From Pararhizobium polonicum (GTDB lineage Bacteria; Pseudomonadota; Alphaproteobacteria; Rhizobiales; Rhizobiaceae), in the NCBI RefSeq assembly GCF_001687365.1, contig NZ_LGLV01000009.1, positions 186,001-250,000 on the forward strand: a stretch of 64,000 nt of DNA, written 5' to 3'. The position numbers and the translations under genes are program-made. Below the pieces are notes generated by a model. That model was not told where the DNA came from and searched no databases. It worked only from the letters and a program-made list of their open reading frames with translations. Positions within the stretch are counted from its first letter, which is position 1; every line of letters starts with the position of its first letter. Shown here one piece after another: positions 7,239 through 15,982 of this stretch.

Positions 7239-8828
7239 TTACTTCTCCACGTGATCGTAATAGACCTGATCGGCGTTCAGGCCCTGGACATAGTTTTTCA
7301 CCTTGTCGCTTATCACGACCTGATCGTTGCCCTGAAGTAGGAAAACGAAGGGCGAGCTTTTCTGCACCTTCTTCTGCAGGTCTTCGTAAAGCGCGATGCG
7401 CTTGGCGGCATCCTGTTCCTTGACGGCGGCCAGCGTTTCGTCAGTCAGGTCCGGGATCACCCAGCCGGCATATTTCGCCGCCGTATTGGTCGAATTATCG
7501 CGGTTGATGGCAAAGGCGCTGGCATTGGAATGCGGATCGAAATAATCCGGAATCCAGTAGCGCAGCGTCATCTGGTACTGACCGGAGCGGCCTTTGGCAT
7601 AGATGTCGCTGGCGACGCCCGGCTGGATGTCAAGCTCGATGCCGGCCTTGGCAAAGGAAGACTGCAGCGACTGCGCGATCGACAGGAAGGGCTGGTCGTT
7701 GAACACGATGAACTCGACCTTGACCGGCGTCTTGATGCCAGCGTCGGCGAGGACCGTCTTGGCCTTTTCGACGTCGAGCGAGAAGGGCGTGTCGGTCACG
7801 GCGCCGGGAAAGCCGACCGGCAGGAATGCCTGGTGAACCTGGCTCTGGCCGCGCAGGAGATCCTTGGCAATGCCGTTATAGTCGACGAGGTAGCGGGCAG
7901 CTTCCCAGAAGGCGGGGTTGCCGAGCGTCTCGTTGGCCTTGGAGTTGATCAGGATGTAATCCGTGCGGGCGGAGGGAACCGACAGCACCTTGATGCCGGC
8001 CTTGTCCTTCAGCGCATCGATCTGGTCGGCGCCGAGGCCGCGGGCGATATCGGCATCGCCCTGCTCGACCAGCAGCCGTCGGGCCGCGACGTCAGGCACA
8101 TTGCGCAGGATGACGTTTTCCAGCTTCGGCTTGTCGGAAGATTGGGCATTGGCTTCAAGCACCAGTGCCTCGTGTGGGGTATAGGACGCGATCTTGAACG
8201 CACCGCTGCCGGCCGAATTGGTCTTCAGCCAGCCATTGCCGAAATCACCGTCCTTGGCTTCGGCCGAGACGGTCTTTTCGTCGACGATCGAAGCGATCGG
8301 CGCGGTCAGGAGCGACAGCGCAAAGGCGGGGCCGACATCGGCGGTCCAGGTGAGTTTTACGTGCGTGTCGTCGATCTTTTCGACGGCCTTGTCGACAGTC
8401 TCGGCTGTCCAGCCGAGCTCGTTCAGAATGAAAGCCGGCGACTTGTTGAGCTTGACGGCGCGGGTCAGCGAAAAGACCACGTCTTCCGGACGAACCGGAT
8501 TGCCGGAAGAAAAGACGGCCTTGTCCGCCAGCGTAAAGGTCAGGCTCTTGCCATCCGCGCCGGCTTCCCAGGCGGCTGCGAGCGCCGGCTGGATCTTGGT
8601 GCCGTCATCGCGGTTGGATTCGATCAGACGCTGATAGAGATTGTTGAACGACTGCACCGTCGTCAACTCGAAGCCTTCGGCCGGATCGAAGCTCACCGCG
8701 TCATCGATCGACTGTGCGACAATGAGGGCGTTGGCTGGTGTCTCGGCGTGGGATGTCCCTGCGGTAAAGGCCAGTGCGACGCTGAAAACAGCGCCGAGCA
8801 GTTTGGCCCGGCGGGATCGTTCATTCAT
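7239..8828 (-). CDS. Peptide/nickel-type ABC transporter substrate-binding protein (SBP family 5)
   Basis: 529 residues. MNERSRRAKLLG begins a Sec signal peptide cleaved after SHA near residue 28. The mature protein follows the family-5 pattern: ALIVAQSIDDAVSFDPAEGFEL near the start, the SNRDDGTKIQPALAAAWE segment, and a long two-lobed fold. Start at 8828 is supported by AGGAG eight bases upstream; a start at 8849 is less likely. First gene of the importer operon, divergent from an FAD oxidoreductase gene with a LysR-like site between them. It would capture a short peptide or similar compound in the periplasm; given the neighbours, a sulfur-containing peptide such as a glutathione derivative is possible but unproven. 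Confidence 0.88.
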   Translation of the reverse strand: MNERSRRAKLLGAVFSVALAFTAGTSHAETPANALIVAQSIDDAVSFDPAEGFELTTVQSFNNLYQRLIESNRDDGTKIQPALAAAWEAGADGKSLTFTLADKAVFSSGNPVRPEDVVFSLTRAVKLNKSPAFILNELGWTAETVDKAVEKIDDTHVKLTWTADVGPAFALSLLTAPIASIVDEKTVSAEAKDGDFGNGWLKTNSAGSGAFKIASYTPHEALVLEANAQSSDKPKLENVILRNVPDVAARRLLVEQGDADIARGLGADQIDALKDKAGIKVLSVPSARTDYILINSKANETLGNPAFWEAARYLVDYNGIAKDLLRGQSQVHQAFLPVGFPGAVTDTPFSLDVEKAKTVLADAGIKTPVKVEFIVFNDQPFLSIAQSLQSSFAKAGIELDIQPGVASDIYAKGRSGQYQMTLRYWIPDYFDPHSNASAFAINRDNSTNTAAKYAGWVIPDLTDETLAAVKEQDAAKRIALYEDLQKKVQKSSPFVFLLQGNDQVVISDKVKNYVQGLNADQVYYDHVEK

Positions 8829-9156
8829 CGATATTCTCCTGTGAAACAATGATTTGTTTGAACATGCGTGAACCGCATGGAAATGACTTTAGAAACCGGT
8901 CTCACGCATTCGACCAAGTGACAGTTCGCATTGGTCAATCAGCCTTTCCAATGCCAATCGGTTCTTGGCGCAAAGGCTAGAGGCGGATGGGGAGAAGGCA
9001 TAGTAAAATATACCTAAATTATAGACAAAGCTTGCAACTCCATGCTTTTGTCGAAAGGGATCGAGGTCTCCTGTTGGGCTGCTGTCATCTGACGGTAAAG
9101 CCTCTGCCATGGGTGCCACCGGTACGGCCCCTGCGGCCGGCGTGAGAGGGAATGAG
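8829..9156. other. Divergent intergenic region between oligopeptide binding protein and FAD oxidoreductase
   Basis: About 330 bp without a credible gene. It contains the T-N11-A site at 9010-9024 followed by TTGCAACT, a sequence shared with the 11.7-kb region. An in-frame ATG at 9109 could extend the oxidoreductase by 16 residues, but 9157 is preferred. Promoters for both flanking units must lie here. Confidence 0.55.
9010..9024 (+). promoter_or_regulatory. Putative LysR-type site C
   Basis: ATACCTAAATTATAG, followed by ACAAAGCTTGCAACT. The box and the downstream TTGCAACT are nearly identical to site D at 11742. It lies 133 bp upstream of the FAD oxidoreductase and about 180 bp upstream of the divergent importer operon, so it could serve either. 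Confidence 0.45.
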
Positions 9157-10524
9157 ATGTTTTATGACGTCGCCGTGGTGGGATCCGGCTTTTCGGCAAT
9201 TGCCGAAACAGTCAATCTTTTGCGGTTGCTGCCGCCATCGGCATCGATCGCCGTGGTCGGCGACGATCCGGGCTTCGGGCGCGGCACGGCCTACAGGACC
9301 GAGCTGCACGTTCATCGTCTCAATGTGCCAGCCGGCCGCATGAGCATATTTCCCGATGAGCCGGATGACTTCGTGCTCTGGCTGCGCGAGCAGAAGCGCG
9401 GGGTTCCACCGGACGGCTTTGCGTCCCGGGACGATTTCGGCCGATACCTCCGTGACAGGCTGGCGGCTTTGCTGCGCAATCGCGACAACCGGCCGACACT
9501 GCATTTCATCAAGGCGAAGGCATTGGCGTGCGATCAGTGTACGGCGGATAGGGTCGTCTTTCAGCTCGACAACGGCACGCGCCTCGACGCCGCCAGCGTG
9601 GTGTTGTGCCTGGGCGTCGGCAATGCGGAATTGCCTGTCGATCCGGCCAATGTGATGGGGCTCAGGCAGGAGCGGATCGTCCGAAACCCCTGGCGCCTCG
9701 GTTGGCTGTCGCAGGTCGAGCCCAACCAGGCCATCTGTATTCTCGGCTCAGGCCTGACCATGGTCGATCAGGTTCTGGCCCTTCGGGCACATGGGCATCG
9801 TGGTCCGATCCATGTGCTGTCCCGGCGCGGGCTTGTCTCTCATCCGCACCTGACCCGAAAGGTGGAGCCGGTCGCGCCGGAGCTGCCGGCATCGCGTGAT
9901 ATCAGCGTCCTTCTTTCGGCGCTTCGCCGCCAGGTGCGCGCCGGCGCGGACTGGCGGGGCGTCATGGATGGACTGCGGCCGTTGACGCAGCGCCTCTGGC
10001 AGGAACTGTCGCGCGAGCAGCAAAGCCGCTTTCTGCGCCATGCGCTTGCCTGGTGGAACATCCATCGCCACCGACTGGCGCCGGATGTCTTTGGCCAGCT
10101 CGATGCGCTTGTGCACGGTGGCACCGTGATTGTTCACAAGGGCTATCTGCAGACGATCGGCGAGGCCGGAGACCGGCTGGAGCTGGCATTTCGCCCGCGT
10201 GGCCGTGCGGACATCATTGGTTTGCGGGCCGACTGGATCATCAATTGCACGGGCATGGAGCGGGCAGGGATCGCCCATTCACCGCTGCTTCGGCAGATGC
10301 GGGAGGATGGCCTGATCTCTTCGGACAAGCTCGGGCTCGGCATCTGTGTCGGTCAGAATGCGCAGGTGCTCGATTGTAACGGCAAGGCACAGCCCGGCCT
10401 GTTTGCCGTTGGCGCCCTGACGGCAGGACAGTTCTGGGAGATAACCGCCGTGCCCGATATCCGTGTTCAGGCCAGGAATGTAGCCGTCGCGATATCGCAG
10501 TATCTGAGCCCCACCAATGTCTGA
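9157..10524 (+). CDS. FAD/NAD(P)-binding oxidoreductase (YdhS-like, FAD_NAD_binding_9 family)
   Basis: 455 residues from the ATG at 9157, which has GAGAGGG upstream. The N-terminus FYDVAVVGSGFSAIAE is a dinucleotide-binding fold, and RGTAYR (residues ~42-47) followed by HRLNVPAGRMSIF is typical of the YdhS-type family. A second nucleotide-binding motif, ILGSGLTMVD, sits near residues 193-203, and the C-terminal GLFAVGALTAGQFWE closes the FAD site. It is a cytoplasmic flavoprotein of unknown substrate. It is convergent with the downstream reductase and divergent from the peptide importer, so it may act on what that importer brings in; this is inference. Confidence 0.8.
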   Translation: MFYDVAVVGSGFSAIAETVNLLRLLPPSASIAVVGDDPGFGRGTAYRTELHVHRLNVPAGRMSIFPDEPDDFVLWLREQKRGVPPDGFASRDDFGRYLRDRLAALLRNRDNRPTLHFIKAKALACDQCTADRVVFQLDNGTRLDAASVVLCLGVGNAELPVDPANVMGLRQERIVRNPWRLGWLSQVEPNQAICILGSGLTMVDQVLALRAHGHRGPIHVLSRRGLVSHPHLTRKVEPVAPELPASRDISVLLSALRRQVRAGADWRGVMDGLRPLTQRLWQELSREQQSRFLRHALAWWNIHRHRLAPDVFGQLDALVHGGTVIVHKGYLQTIGEAGDRLELAFRPRGRADIIGLRADWIINCTGMERAGIAHSPLLRQMREDGLISSDKLGLGICVGQNAQVLDCNGKAQPGLFAVGALTAGQFWEITAVPDIRVQARNVAVAISQYLSPTNV

Positions 10525-10562
10525 TAACGGCTGGCGACGCTAAACCGGTTTTCCGGTGCGGG

Positions 10563-11591
10563 TCAGGATGCGACGCGAACGATCAGTTTGCCGAAGTTCT
10601 TTCCTTCCAGAAGGCCGATGAAGGCCTCTGGCGCGTTTTCGAGCCCCACGACGATATCCTCCTTATGCTTCAGCCGGCCCTCGGCAATCCAGGCCCCGGC
10701 TTCCCGATAAAAATCGGAACGCTGATCTGCAAACTCGCGCTGGATGAAGCCCCGGATGGTGAGGCTCTTGCGCAGGATCGCCCGCATGACGGCGGGGAGT
10801 TGGTCATGACTGTTCGCAACGGAGCTGTCTTCGTTGTAGTGCGCGATCAGCCCGCAAACCGGCACACGCGCAAAATCGTTGAGCAGGGGAAACACCGCGC
10901 TCCAGACAGGACCGCCGACATTTTCGAAATAGACGTCGATGCCCTGCGGGCAGGCCGCAGCGAGCGCAGTGGCGAAATCGCTTGAGTGATGGTCTACCGC
11001 AGCGTCGAAACCGAGCACATCTCGCAGATAATCGCATTTTTCCCGCCCGCCGGCGATGCCGACGACCCGGGCACCGAAAATCCTGGCGATCTGGCCGACT
11101 GCAGAGCCGACCGCGCCGCTGGCTGCGGCGACCACCACCGTCTCTCCCGCCTTTGGTTTTCCGATGTTGCGAAGGCCGGCATAGGCGGTGAAGCCGGGCA
11201 TGCCGAGAACGCCAAGCGCTGTCGTCACCGGCGCCTGTCCGGGATCGAGTTTTCGCAAGTCGCTGCCGTTCGAGATTGCATGGCTCTGCCAGCCGGAATG
11301 GGACAGGACGATATCGCCGGGATCGAAAGCGGCGTTGCGGGTGCGCAGGACCCTCGCCACTGTTCCCCCCTCCATCACGCCGCCAATTTCGACCGGTTTG
11401 GCATAGGATTTGGCGTCGTCCATGCGTCCGCGCATATACGGGTCGAGGGAGAGATAAAGAATCTGGAGAAGAACCTCGCCCTCGGCAAGATCACGGACCG
11501 TCTCGGCCTCGAGCCGGAAATTTTCTGCCACAGGCTTGCCGGAAGGGCGCGAGGCAAGAACGACACGGGTTGCGGTCGGTTGAGTGGGCAT
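10563..11591 (-). CDS. NADP-dependent medium-chain reductase (CurA / leukotriene B4 dehydrogenase-like)
   Basis: 342 residues beginning MPTQPTATRVVLASRPSGKP. The motif YMRGRM and the Rossmann segment AAASGAVGSAVGQ near residues 155-170 identify the zinc-independent medium-chain reductase branch that reduces C=C bonds of enones with NADPH. No catalytic zinc ligands are visible. Start chosen at the ATG following an upstream AGGATT; longer in-frame extension to 11663 has no support. It is divergent from the flavin monooxygenase gene at 11794 with a LysR-like site between. It may detoxify unsaturated carbonyl products released by oxidative C-S cleavage, which is a guess from context. Confidence 0.85.
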   Translation of the reverse strand: MPTQPTATRVVLASRPSGKPVAENFRLEAETVRDLAEGEVLLQILYLSLDPYMRGRMDDAKSYAKPVEIGGVMEGGTVARVLRTRNAAFDPGDIVLSHSGWQSHAISNGSDLRKLDPGQAPVTTALGVLGMPGFTAYAGLRNIGKPKAGETVVVAAASGAVGSAVGQIARIFGARVVGIAGGREKCDYLRDVLGFDAAVDHHSSDFATALAAACPQGIDVYFENVGGPVWSAVFPLLNDFARVPVCGLIAHYNEDSSVANSHDQLPAVMRAILRKSLTIRGFIQREFADQRSDFYREAGAWIAEGRLKHKEDIVVGLENAPEAFIGLLEGKNFGKLIVRVAS

Positions 11592-11741
11592 CGGTAATCC
11601 TCGTTCTGTTTGTGGATATTGGCAGTTTGTTTTCACGCGGGGCGTGGTTTTCGAGGGTAGCAATTCCCGCCTCCCAAGCCAGGTGGCTTTTTCCCTCCAA
11701 CTCTCCTTAAAGAGAATGCCATTCCTTATAAAGCATTTTGT

Positions 11742-11756
11742 CTACTGATTTTATAG
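11742..11756 (+). promoter_or_regulatory. Putative LysR-type site D, upstream of flavin monooxygenase cluster
   Basis: CTACTGATTTTATAG, T-N11-A geometry, followed by ACTAAGTTTTGCAACTTAG. It ends 38 bp before the monooxygenase ATG at 11794 and about 150 bp from the divergent reductase start. It resembles sites A, B and C in both box and flank. Confidence 0.45.
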
Positions 11757-11757
11757 A

Positions 11758-11775
11758 CTAAGTTTTGCAACTTAG
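11758..11775 (+). promoter_or_regulatory. Palindrome CTAAGTT-ttgc-AACTTAG just upstream of the monooxygenase RBS
   Basis: A perfect 7-bp inverted repeat with a 4-nt centre, directly adjoining site D. It could be a second half-site for the same regulator or a small 5' UTR hairpin. The equivalent position at site C keeps TTGCAACT but not the full palindrome. Confidence 0.35.
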
Positions 11776-11793
11776 TGAAGGGATCGGAGGCTC

Positions 11794-12786
11794 ATGCCTT
11801 ACCTCCTCAGTCTTCTCGACAAAAGCCCTATCGAAGAGGGCGCTACCGCTGCCGATGCACTGCATACGACCGTTCGGCTTGCCGTCAAGGCGGAGGAGCT
11901 CGGCTACCACCGTTTCTGGGTCGCCGAGCATCATAATGTTCCCACGCTCGCGAGTTCCGCGCCAGAGGCGCTGATTGCGTATCTTCTGGCCAGAACAGCG
12001 CGGATCCGCGTCGGCTCGGGCGGCGTCATGCTTCAGCACTACAGTGCCTACAAGGTTGCCGAGACCTTCAATCTTCTGGCATCGCTTGCCCCTGATCGCG
12101 TCGATCTCGGTGTCGGCAAGGCACCGGGCGGTTTTCCACTCTCGACCCGCGCTCTCCAGGTGGGGATCGACCCGGCCGGAAAGCCGGATTTCGCCGGGCA
12201 GCTGTCCGACATCAACAGATATCTTGCCACTGATCCCGACCGGGAAGGCCCGCACGCAACCCCGTTCCCGCCGACAGCGCCTGAACGCTTTCTTCTGGGC
12301 GCCAGCGTCGAAAGCGCGGAACTGGCTGCTGCGAAGGGCTGGCGTCTCGTCTTTGCCGGGCAGCTGAATGGCGATCCGGACAATCTGCGCAAGACCTTCG
12401 AGGCCTATGCGCGGGCAAGCGGCGGGCAAACGCCCGTTCTGGCGCTTGCGGCCTATGCCGCGGAAGACGCACGCGTGGCGCAAAAGGCTGTCGCGGATCT
12501 TCGCGTTTTCAAGGTTTTCCTCACCGATGGCAGAAGCGTCAATGTCGGCAGCGAGGAACAGGCCGCCGAATATGCGCGCCAGGCGGGTGTCGGCATCGAT
12601 CGGCTCGAAGCAAGGTCTCCGAGCGTGCTTCACGGCACGGCCACTGAGGTTCGCCGGCAGCTCGATGACCTGCACAGCCGGTACGGCATTGCCGAATTCA
12701 TCATCGAAACGCCGGCTCTCGGCGCTGCCGAGCGCCTTGCCTCCATCGAACGTCTCGCCAAGGAGCGGCTTTCGCTCGCTGCCTGA
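11794..12786 (+). CDS. LLM-class flavin-dependent oxidoreductase (MsnO8-type, luciferase-like)
   Basis: 330 residues of bacterial-luciferase-like TIM barrel. YHRFWVAEHHN near residues 38-48 and GSGGVMLQHYSAYKVAE near 73-89 are the standard signatures of the group that resembles luciferase alpha chains. Such enzymes use externally supplied reduced FMN and oxygen to oxidise small organic molecules; relatives cleave C-S bonds or monooxygenate sulfur compounds. Cytoplasmic, no signal peptide. First gene of a long + strand cluster, 24 bp ahead of a second flavin monooxygenase. GGAGG lies close to the ATG. In Bacillus a comparable two-enzyme arrangement serves S-alkylcysteine breakdown, so a role there is inferred. 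Confidence 0.87.
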   Translation: MPYLLSLLDKSPIEEGATAADALHTTVRLAVKAEELGYHRFWVAEHHNVPTLASSAPEALIAYLLARTARIRVGSGGVMLQHYSAYKVAETFNLLASLAPDRVDLGVGKAPGGFPLSTRALQVGIDPAGKPDFAGQLSDINRYLATDPDREGPHATPFPPTAPERFLLGASVESAELAAAKGWRLVFAGQLNGDPDNLRKTFEAYARASGGQTPVLALAAYAAEDARVAQKAVADLRVFKVFLTDGRSVNVGSEEQAAEYARQAGVGIDRLEARSPSVLHGTATEVRRQLDDLHSRYGIAEFIIETPALGAAERLASIERLAKERLSLAA

Positions 12787-12810
12787 CAATCTAGCAAAAG
12801 GATTTCTCCG

Positions 12811-14160
12811 ATGGCTCAGAAACATATCCCATTCGGCATCATGCTGCAGGGGCCCGGCGGCCATATGAATGCCTGGAAACACCCGAGCGGCCCGGCCGAT
12901 GCCAGCGTCAACTTCGCATATTTCGTCGAGACCGCGCGCAAGGCCGAAGCGGCTGGTATCGCCTTTGCCTTCGTCGCCGACGGGCTCTACATCAACGAAC
13001 AGTCGATCCCGCATTTCCTCAACCGGTTCGAGCCGATTTCCATCCTCTCGGCCCTTGCGGCATCGACCTCGAAGATCGGCCTGGTCGGCACGGTCTCCAC
13101 CTCCTACAGCGATCCTTTCACCGTCGCCCGCCAGTTTGCCACGATCGACCTGATCAGCGGCGGCCGGGCCGGATGGAATGCGGTGACCTCGCCGCTCGAA
13201 GGGTCGGGACGCAACTACAGCCGCGAACATCCCGAACATGAGTTGCGCTACGAGATTGCCGATGAATATCTCGATGCGATCAAGGGGCTCTGGGATTCCT
13301 GGGATGACGACGCTTTTGCACGCGACAGGGAGACGGGCGTCTATGCCGACAGGTCGAAGCTCCACCGGCTGAACCACAAGGGCCGTTTCTTCCGCATCGA
13401 GGGGCCGCTCAATATCGGCCGGTCGAAACAGGGACAGCCGGTCGTCTTCCAGGCGGGCGCCTCCGATTCGGGCGTGCGGCTGGCCGGCAAGCACGCCGAT
13501 GCGGTCTTTACCAATGGCGGGCCGATCGGGGAGGCAAAGACTTTCTACAAGCAGGTGAAGCAGAGCGCGATCGCGCAAGGCCGCCGCGCCGCCGAAGTCG
13601 GCCTTTATCCCGGCATCGGGCCGATCGTCGGCGCAACGCCAGAGGAGGCCGAGCGGAAATATCAGGCAATCCGCAATCTCGTCACCATCGAGGAAGCACT
13701 GCTCTATCTCGGCCGCTTCTTCGATCACCATGATTTCAGCGCCTATCCGCTCGACGAGGCGTTTCCGGATCTCGGCGATATCGGCAAGAACAGCTTCCGC
13801 GCCACCACCGACCGCATCAAGAAGACGGCGCGGGAACAGAACCTGACGCTGCGTCAGATCGCCCTCGATGTCGCGACACCTCGGACGGCCTTCATCGGCA
13901 CGGCGGACCATATTGCCGATGAGATCATCCGCTGGGTGGACGAGGACGCAGCCGATGGTTTCATCCTGGGCTTCCCGGTCATTGCTGAAGGGCTCGACGA
14001 TTTTGCGCGGTTCGTTCTGCCGATCCTGGAGAGGCGCGGATATTTCAATCCGGTGCTGACGGGCGAGACGCTGCGCGATCATCTGGGCCTGCCGTATCGC
14101 GAGAGCCGTTATGTTGCCGTGGCGGATGACGTCGAACACGGAAAGGCGGTCGGCGCGTAA
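12811..14160 (+). CDS. NtaA/SnaA/DszA-family FMN-dependent monooxygenase
   Basis: 449 residues, full length for the NtaA/DszA family. Signatures include [15 protein letters not shown] near residues 31-45, the FLNRFEP segment, [15 protein letters not shown] near 113-127, a long insert with [10 protein letters not shown], and [12 protein letters not shown]. These enzymes use FMNH2 and oxygen to cleave C-N or C-S bonds; the family includes Bacillus CmoJ/YtnJ and YxeK, which act on N-acetylated S-substituted cysteines. RBS AAAGGA is well placed. The next gene is an M20 deacylase and the one after a GNAT acetyltransferase, the three activities of that pathway. Substrate is inferred from context only. 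Confidence 0.88.
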   Translation: MAQKHIPFGIMLQGPGGHMNAWKHPSGPADASVNFAYFVETARKAEAAGIAFAFVADGLYINEQSIPHFLNRFEPISILSALAASTSKIGLVGTVSTSYSDPFTVARQFATIDLISGGRAGWNAVTSPLEGSGRNYSREHPEHELRYEIADEYLDAIKGLWDSWDDDAFARDRETGVYADRSKLHRLNHKGRFFRIEGPLNIGRSKQGQPVVFQAGASDSGVRLAGKHADAVFTNGGPIGEAKTFYKQVKQSAIAQGRRAAEVGLYPGIGPIVGATPEEAERKYQAIRNLVTIEEALLYLGRFFDHHDFSAYPLDEAFPDLGDIGKNSFRATTDRIKKTAREQNLTLRQIALDVATPRTAFIGTADHIADEIIRWVDEDAADGFILGFPVIAEGLDDFARFVLPILERRGYFNPVLTGETLRDHLGLPYRESRYVAVADDVEHGKAVGA

Positions 14161-14177
14161 GGCGCCGGGAAACGGCC

Positions 14178-15365
14178 ATGAACGTCATCGCACAGACACC
14201 ACGACTGAACGATCCGGTAGAGCGCGGCATCGCCGCCTATCTCGACGAGATCATCGCGCTCCGTCACGACCTGCATCAATATCCGGAACTTGCCTTCCAG
14301 GAGCGGCGCACCAGCAAGCTCATCGCCTCCCATCTCTCGTCCTGGGGATACGAAATCACCAGCGGCATTGCCGGAACGGGACTTGTGGCCACGCTGAAAC
14401 GCGGCGACGGTGAGCGGCGGATCGGCATCCGCGCCGACATGGATGCGCTGCCGATCGAGGAGGCGACGGAGCTTGCCTATGCCAGCAACAATCCCGGCGT
14501 CATGCATGCCTGCGGTCACGACGGACACACCTCGATCCTGCTGGCTGCGGCGCGCTATCTCGCCGAAAGCGCAACGTTCAACGGCACGCTGCATCTGATC
14601 TTCCAGCCGGCCGAAGAAATCGGCGCCGGTGCCCGCAAGATGATCTCGGAAGGCCTCTTCGAACGCTTTCCCGTCGATGCGGTCTTCGGACTGCACAACT
14701 GGCCGGGCGTGCCGCCGGGGCAATTCGGTTTCGTTGCCGGTGCGGCGATGGCATCGGTCGATCAGGCCAAGATCCGGATCGTCGGCAAAGGCGGTCACGG
14801 TGCTGAGCCGCATCGCGCCGTCGATCCGGTGCTGGCGTCAGCCTCGTTCATCACTGCGCTGCAGAGTGTCGTGTCGCGCAATATCGATCCGCAGGAGATG
14901 GCGGTGGCGACGGTCGGTTCCATCCATGCGGGCTCTGCCTCGAATGTCATCCCGGAAAGCGTCGAACTGAAGCTCACCATGCGGGCCTTCAACGAAACCG
15001 TCCGTCAGCAGCTGGGGGACCGCATTCCGGCGCTCGCCCGCGCCCAGGCGGAAAGCTTCGGCGCCGTGGCGGAGGTGGATTACCGGCTCGGCTTCCCGGC
15101 GCTGATCAATCATCGCGACGAGACCGATTTCGCGCGAACGGTCGCCGTCGATACGTTCGGTCCTTCAAAGGTCGAGGAGGGCTTCAAGCCGCGCACGGCG
15201 AGCGAGGATTTCGCCTTCATGCTGCAGGCCAAGCCCGGCACTTACCTCTTCGTCGGCAACGGCGACACCGCCCCCCTCCACAGCGCCCACTACGATTTCA
15301 ATGACGCGATCATCGCACCCGCCGCCCGCTACTGGGTGCGGCTGGTGGAAACCTTTCTCAACTGA
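14178..15365 (+). CDS. M20-family amidohydrolase (N-acyl amino acid deacylase)
   Basis: 395 residues. The M20D metal site is visible: RADMDALP at 85-92, HACGHDGHT with Cys112 and His114, the catalytic glutamates of QPAEE at 146-147, and GLHNWP with His173. No signal peptide, so cytoplasmic. These enzymes hydrolyse N-acetyl or N-benzoyl amino acids. It lies between a flavin monooxygenase and an acetyltransferase, matching the role of Bacillus SndA/YxeP, which releases cysteine from N-acetylcysteine after C-S cleavage. It is a paralogue of the amidohydrolase at 28283-29467. Confidence 0.9.
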   Translation: MNVIAQTPRLNDPVERGIAAYLDEIIALRHDLHQYPELAFQERRTSKLIASHLSSWGYEITSGIAGTGLVATLKRGDGERRIGIRADMDALPIEEATELAYASNNPGVMHACGHDGHTSILLAAARYLAESATFNGTLHLIFQPAEEIGAGARKMISEGLFERFPVDAVFGLHNWPGVPPGQFGFVAGAAMASVDQAKIRIVGKGGHGAEPHRAVDPVLASASFITALQSVVSRNIDPQEMAVATVGSIHAGSASNVIPESVELKLTMRAFNETVRQQLGDRIPALARAQAESFGAVAEVDYRLGFPALINHRDETDFARTVAVDTFGPSKVEEGFKPRTASEDFAFMLQAKPGTYLFVGNGDTAPLHSAHYDFNDAIIAPAARYWVRLVETFLN

Positions 15366-15395
15366 CGACATCAACAGGCCCACGACATCAACAGG
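15365..15395 (+). repeat. Two direct copies of ACGACATCAACAGG
   Basis: Copies at 15365-15378 and 15382-15395, with a 17-bp period. They fill the gap between the amidohydrolase stop and the acetyltransferase start; the AGG is close to the acetyltransferase ribosome-binding region. Probably a small tandem duplication. Confidence 0.8.
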
Positions 15396-15404
15396 ATTGG
15401 CGAC

Positions 15405-15947
15405 ATGAGCGATACGTTTCTCTACACCACACCCCTCGATCCGCGTGCAAAGCCCCTGATCGACGAACTGACCTTCGAATATGACAGCCGCTACGGCACC
15501 TATTTCAATGCCGCGGGCGCTGTCGAAGAGATGAACCGCTACCCGGCCGAAGCCTTCGCACCGCCCCACGGCAATTTCCTGCTGCTGCTGCGCAATGGCG
15601 AAACCATCGGTGGCGGTGCCTTCAAGCACTATGACGAGCGCACCGCCGAGTTCAAACGCATCTGGACGCGGTCCGATCTGCGCCGTCAGGGACTTGCGCG
15701 CAAAGTGTTGATCGAGCTGGAGGTTCAGGCTGCACGGCAGGGATATTCACGGGTCTATCTGACCACGGGCTTCCGCCAGCCGGAAGCGATCGGCCTCTAC
15801 CTGACCTACGGCTACACGGCCCTGTTCGATGTCGATGCCGATCCGGAAATCTACAAATCCCTGCCCTTTGAAAAAGAGATCGGCCATCTCGCCGCGGCAA
15901 GCGTGCCTGCCGAACAGCAACTCCAGTTCGCAGCCGGACATCGCTGA
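15405..15947 (+). CDS. GNAT-family N-acetyltransferase
   Basis: 180 residues of the GNAT fold. The acetyl-CoA-binding motif appears as RSDLRRQGLARKVLIELE in the middle of the protein, followed by the beta-5 strand and an EAIGLYLTYGYTALF segment typical of amino-acid acetyltransferases. It is expected to transfer acetyl from acetyl-CoA to an amine. Between the M20 deacylase and an amino-acid importer, it fits the N-acetylation step of S-alkylcysteine salvage (Bacillus SnaA/SnaB). AGGA precedes the ATG. Function by context; family certain. Confidence 0.85.
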   Translation: MSDTFLYTTPLDPRAKPLIDELTFEYDSRYGTYFNAAGAVEEMNRYPAEAFAPPHGNFLLLLRNGETIGGGAFKHYDERTAEFKRIWTRSDLRRQGLARKVLIELEVQAARQGYSRVYLTTGFRQPEAIGLYLTYGYTALFDVDADPEIYKSLPFEKEIGHLAAASVPAEQQLQFAAGHR

Positions 15948-15982
15948 CGCGCCGAAGACCTAAATCCATAAAGGGGATAGCC

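Noticed and set aside
9109..9156. Longer N-terminus for the FAD oxidoreductase starting at 9109
   Set aside because: The extra 16 residues precede the dinucleotide-binding strand without family support, and ATG 9157 has the better RBS.
10525..10562. Bidirectional terminator between convergent oxidoreductase genes
   Set aside because: ACCGG-tttt-CCGGT gives only a 5-bp stem with no usable T-tract, too weak to call.
11758..14139. A 793-codon open frame antisense to the two flavin monooxygenase genes
   Set aside because: It is an artefact of high GC codon bias: its sequence has no recognisable domain and it lies exactly opposite two well-supported genes. The same holds for long antisense frames opposite metY, the fused permease/ATPase, and the LLM gene near 20 kb.
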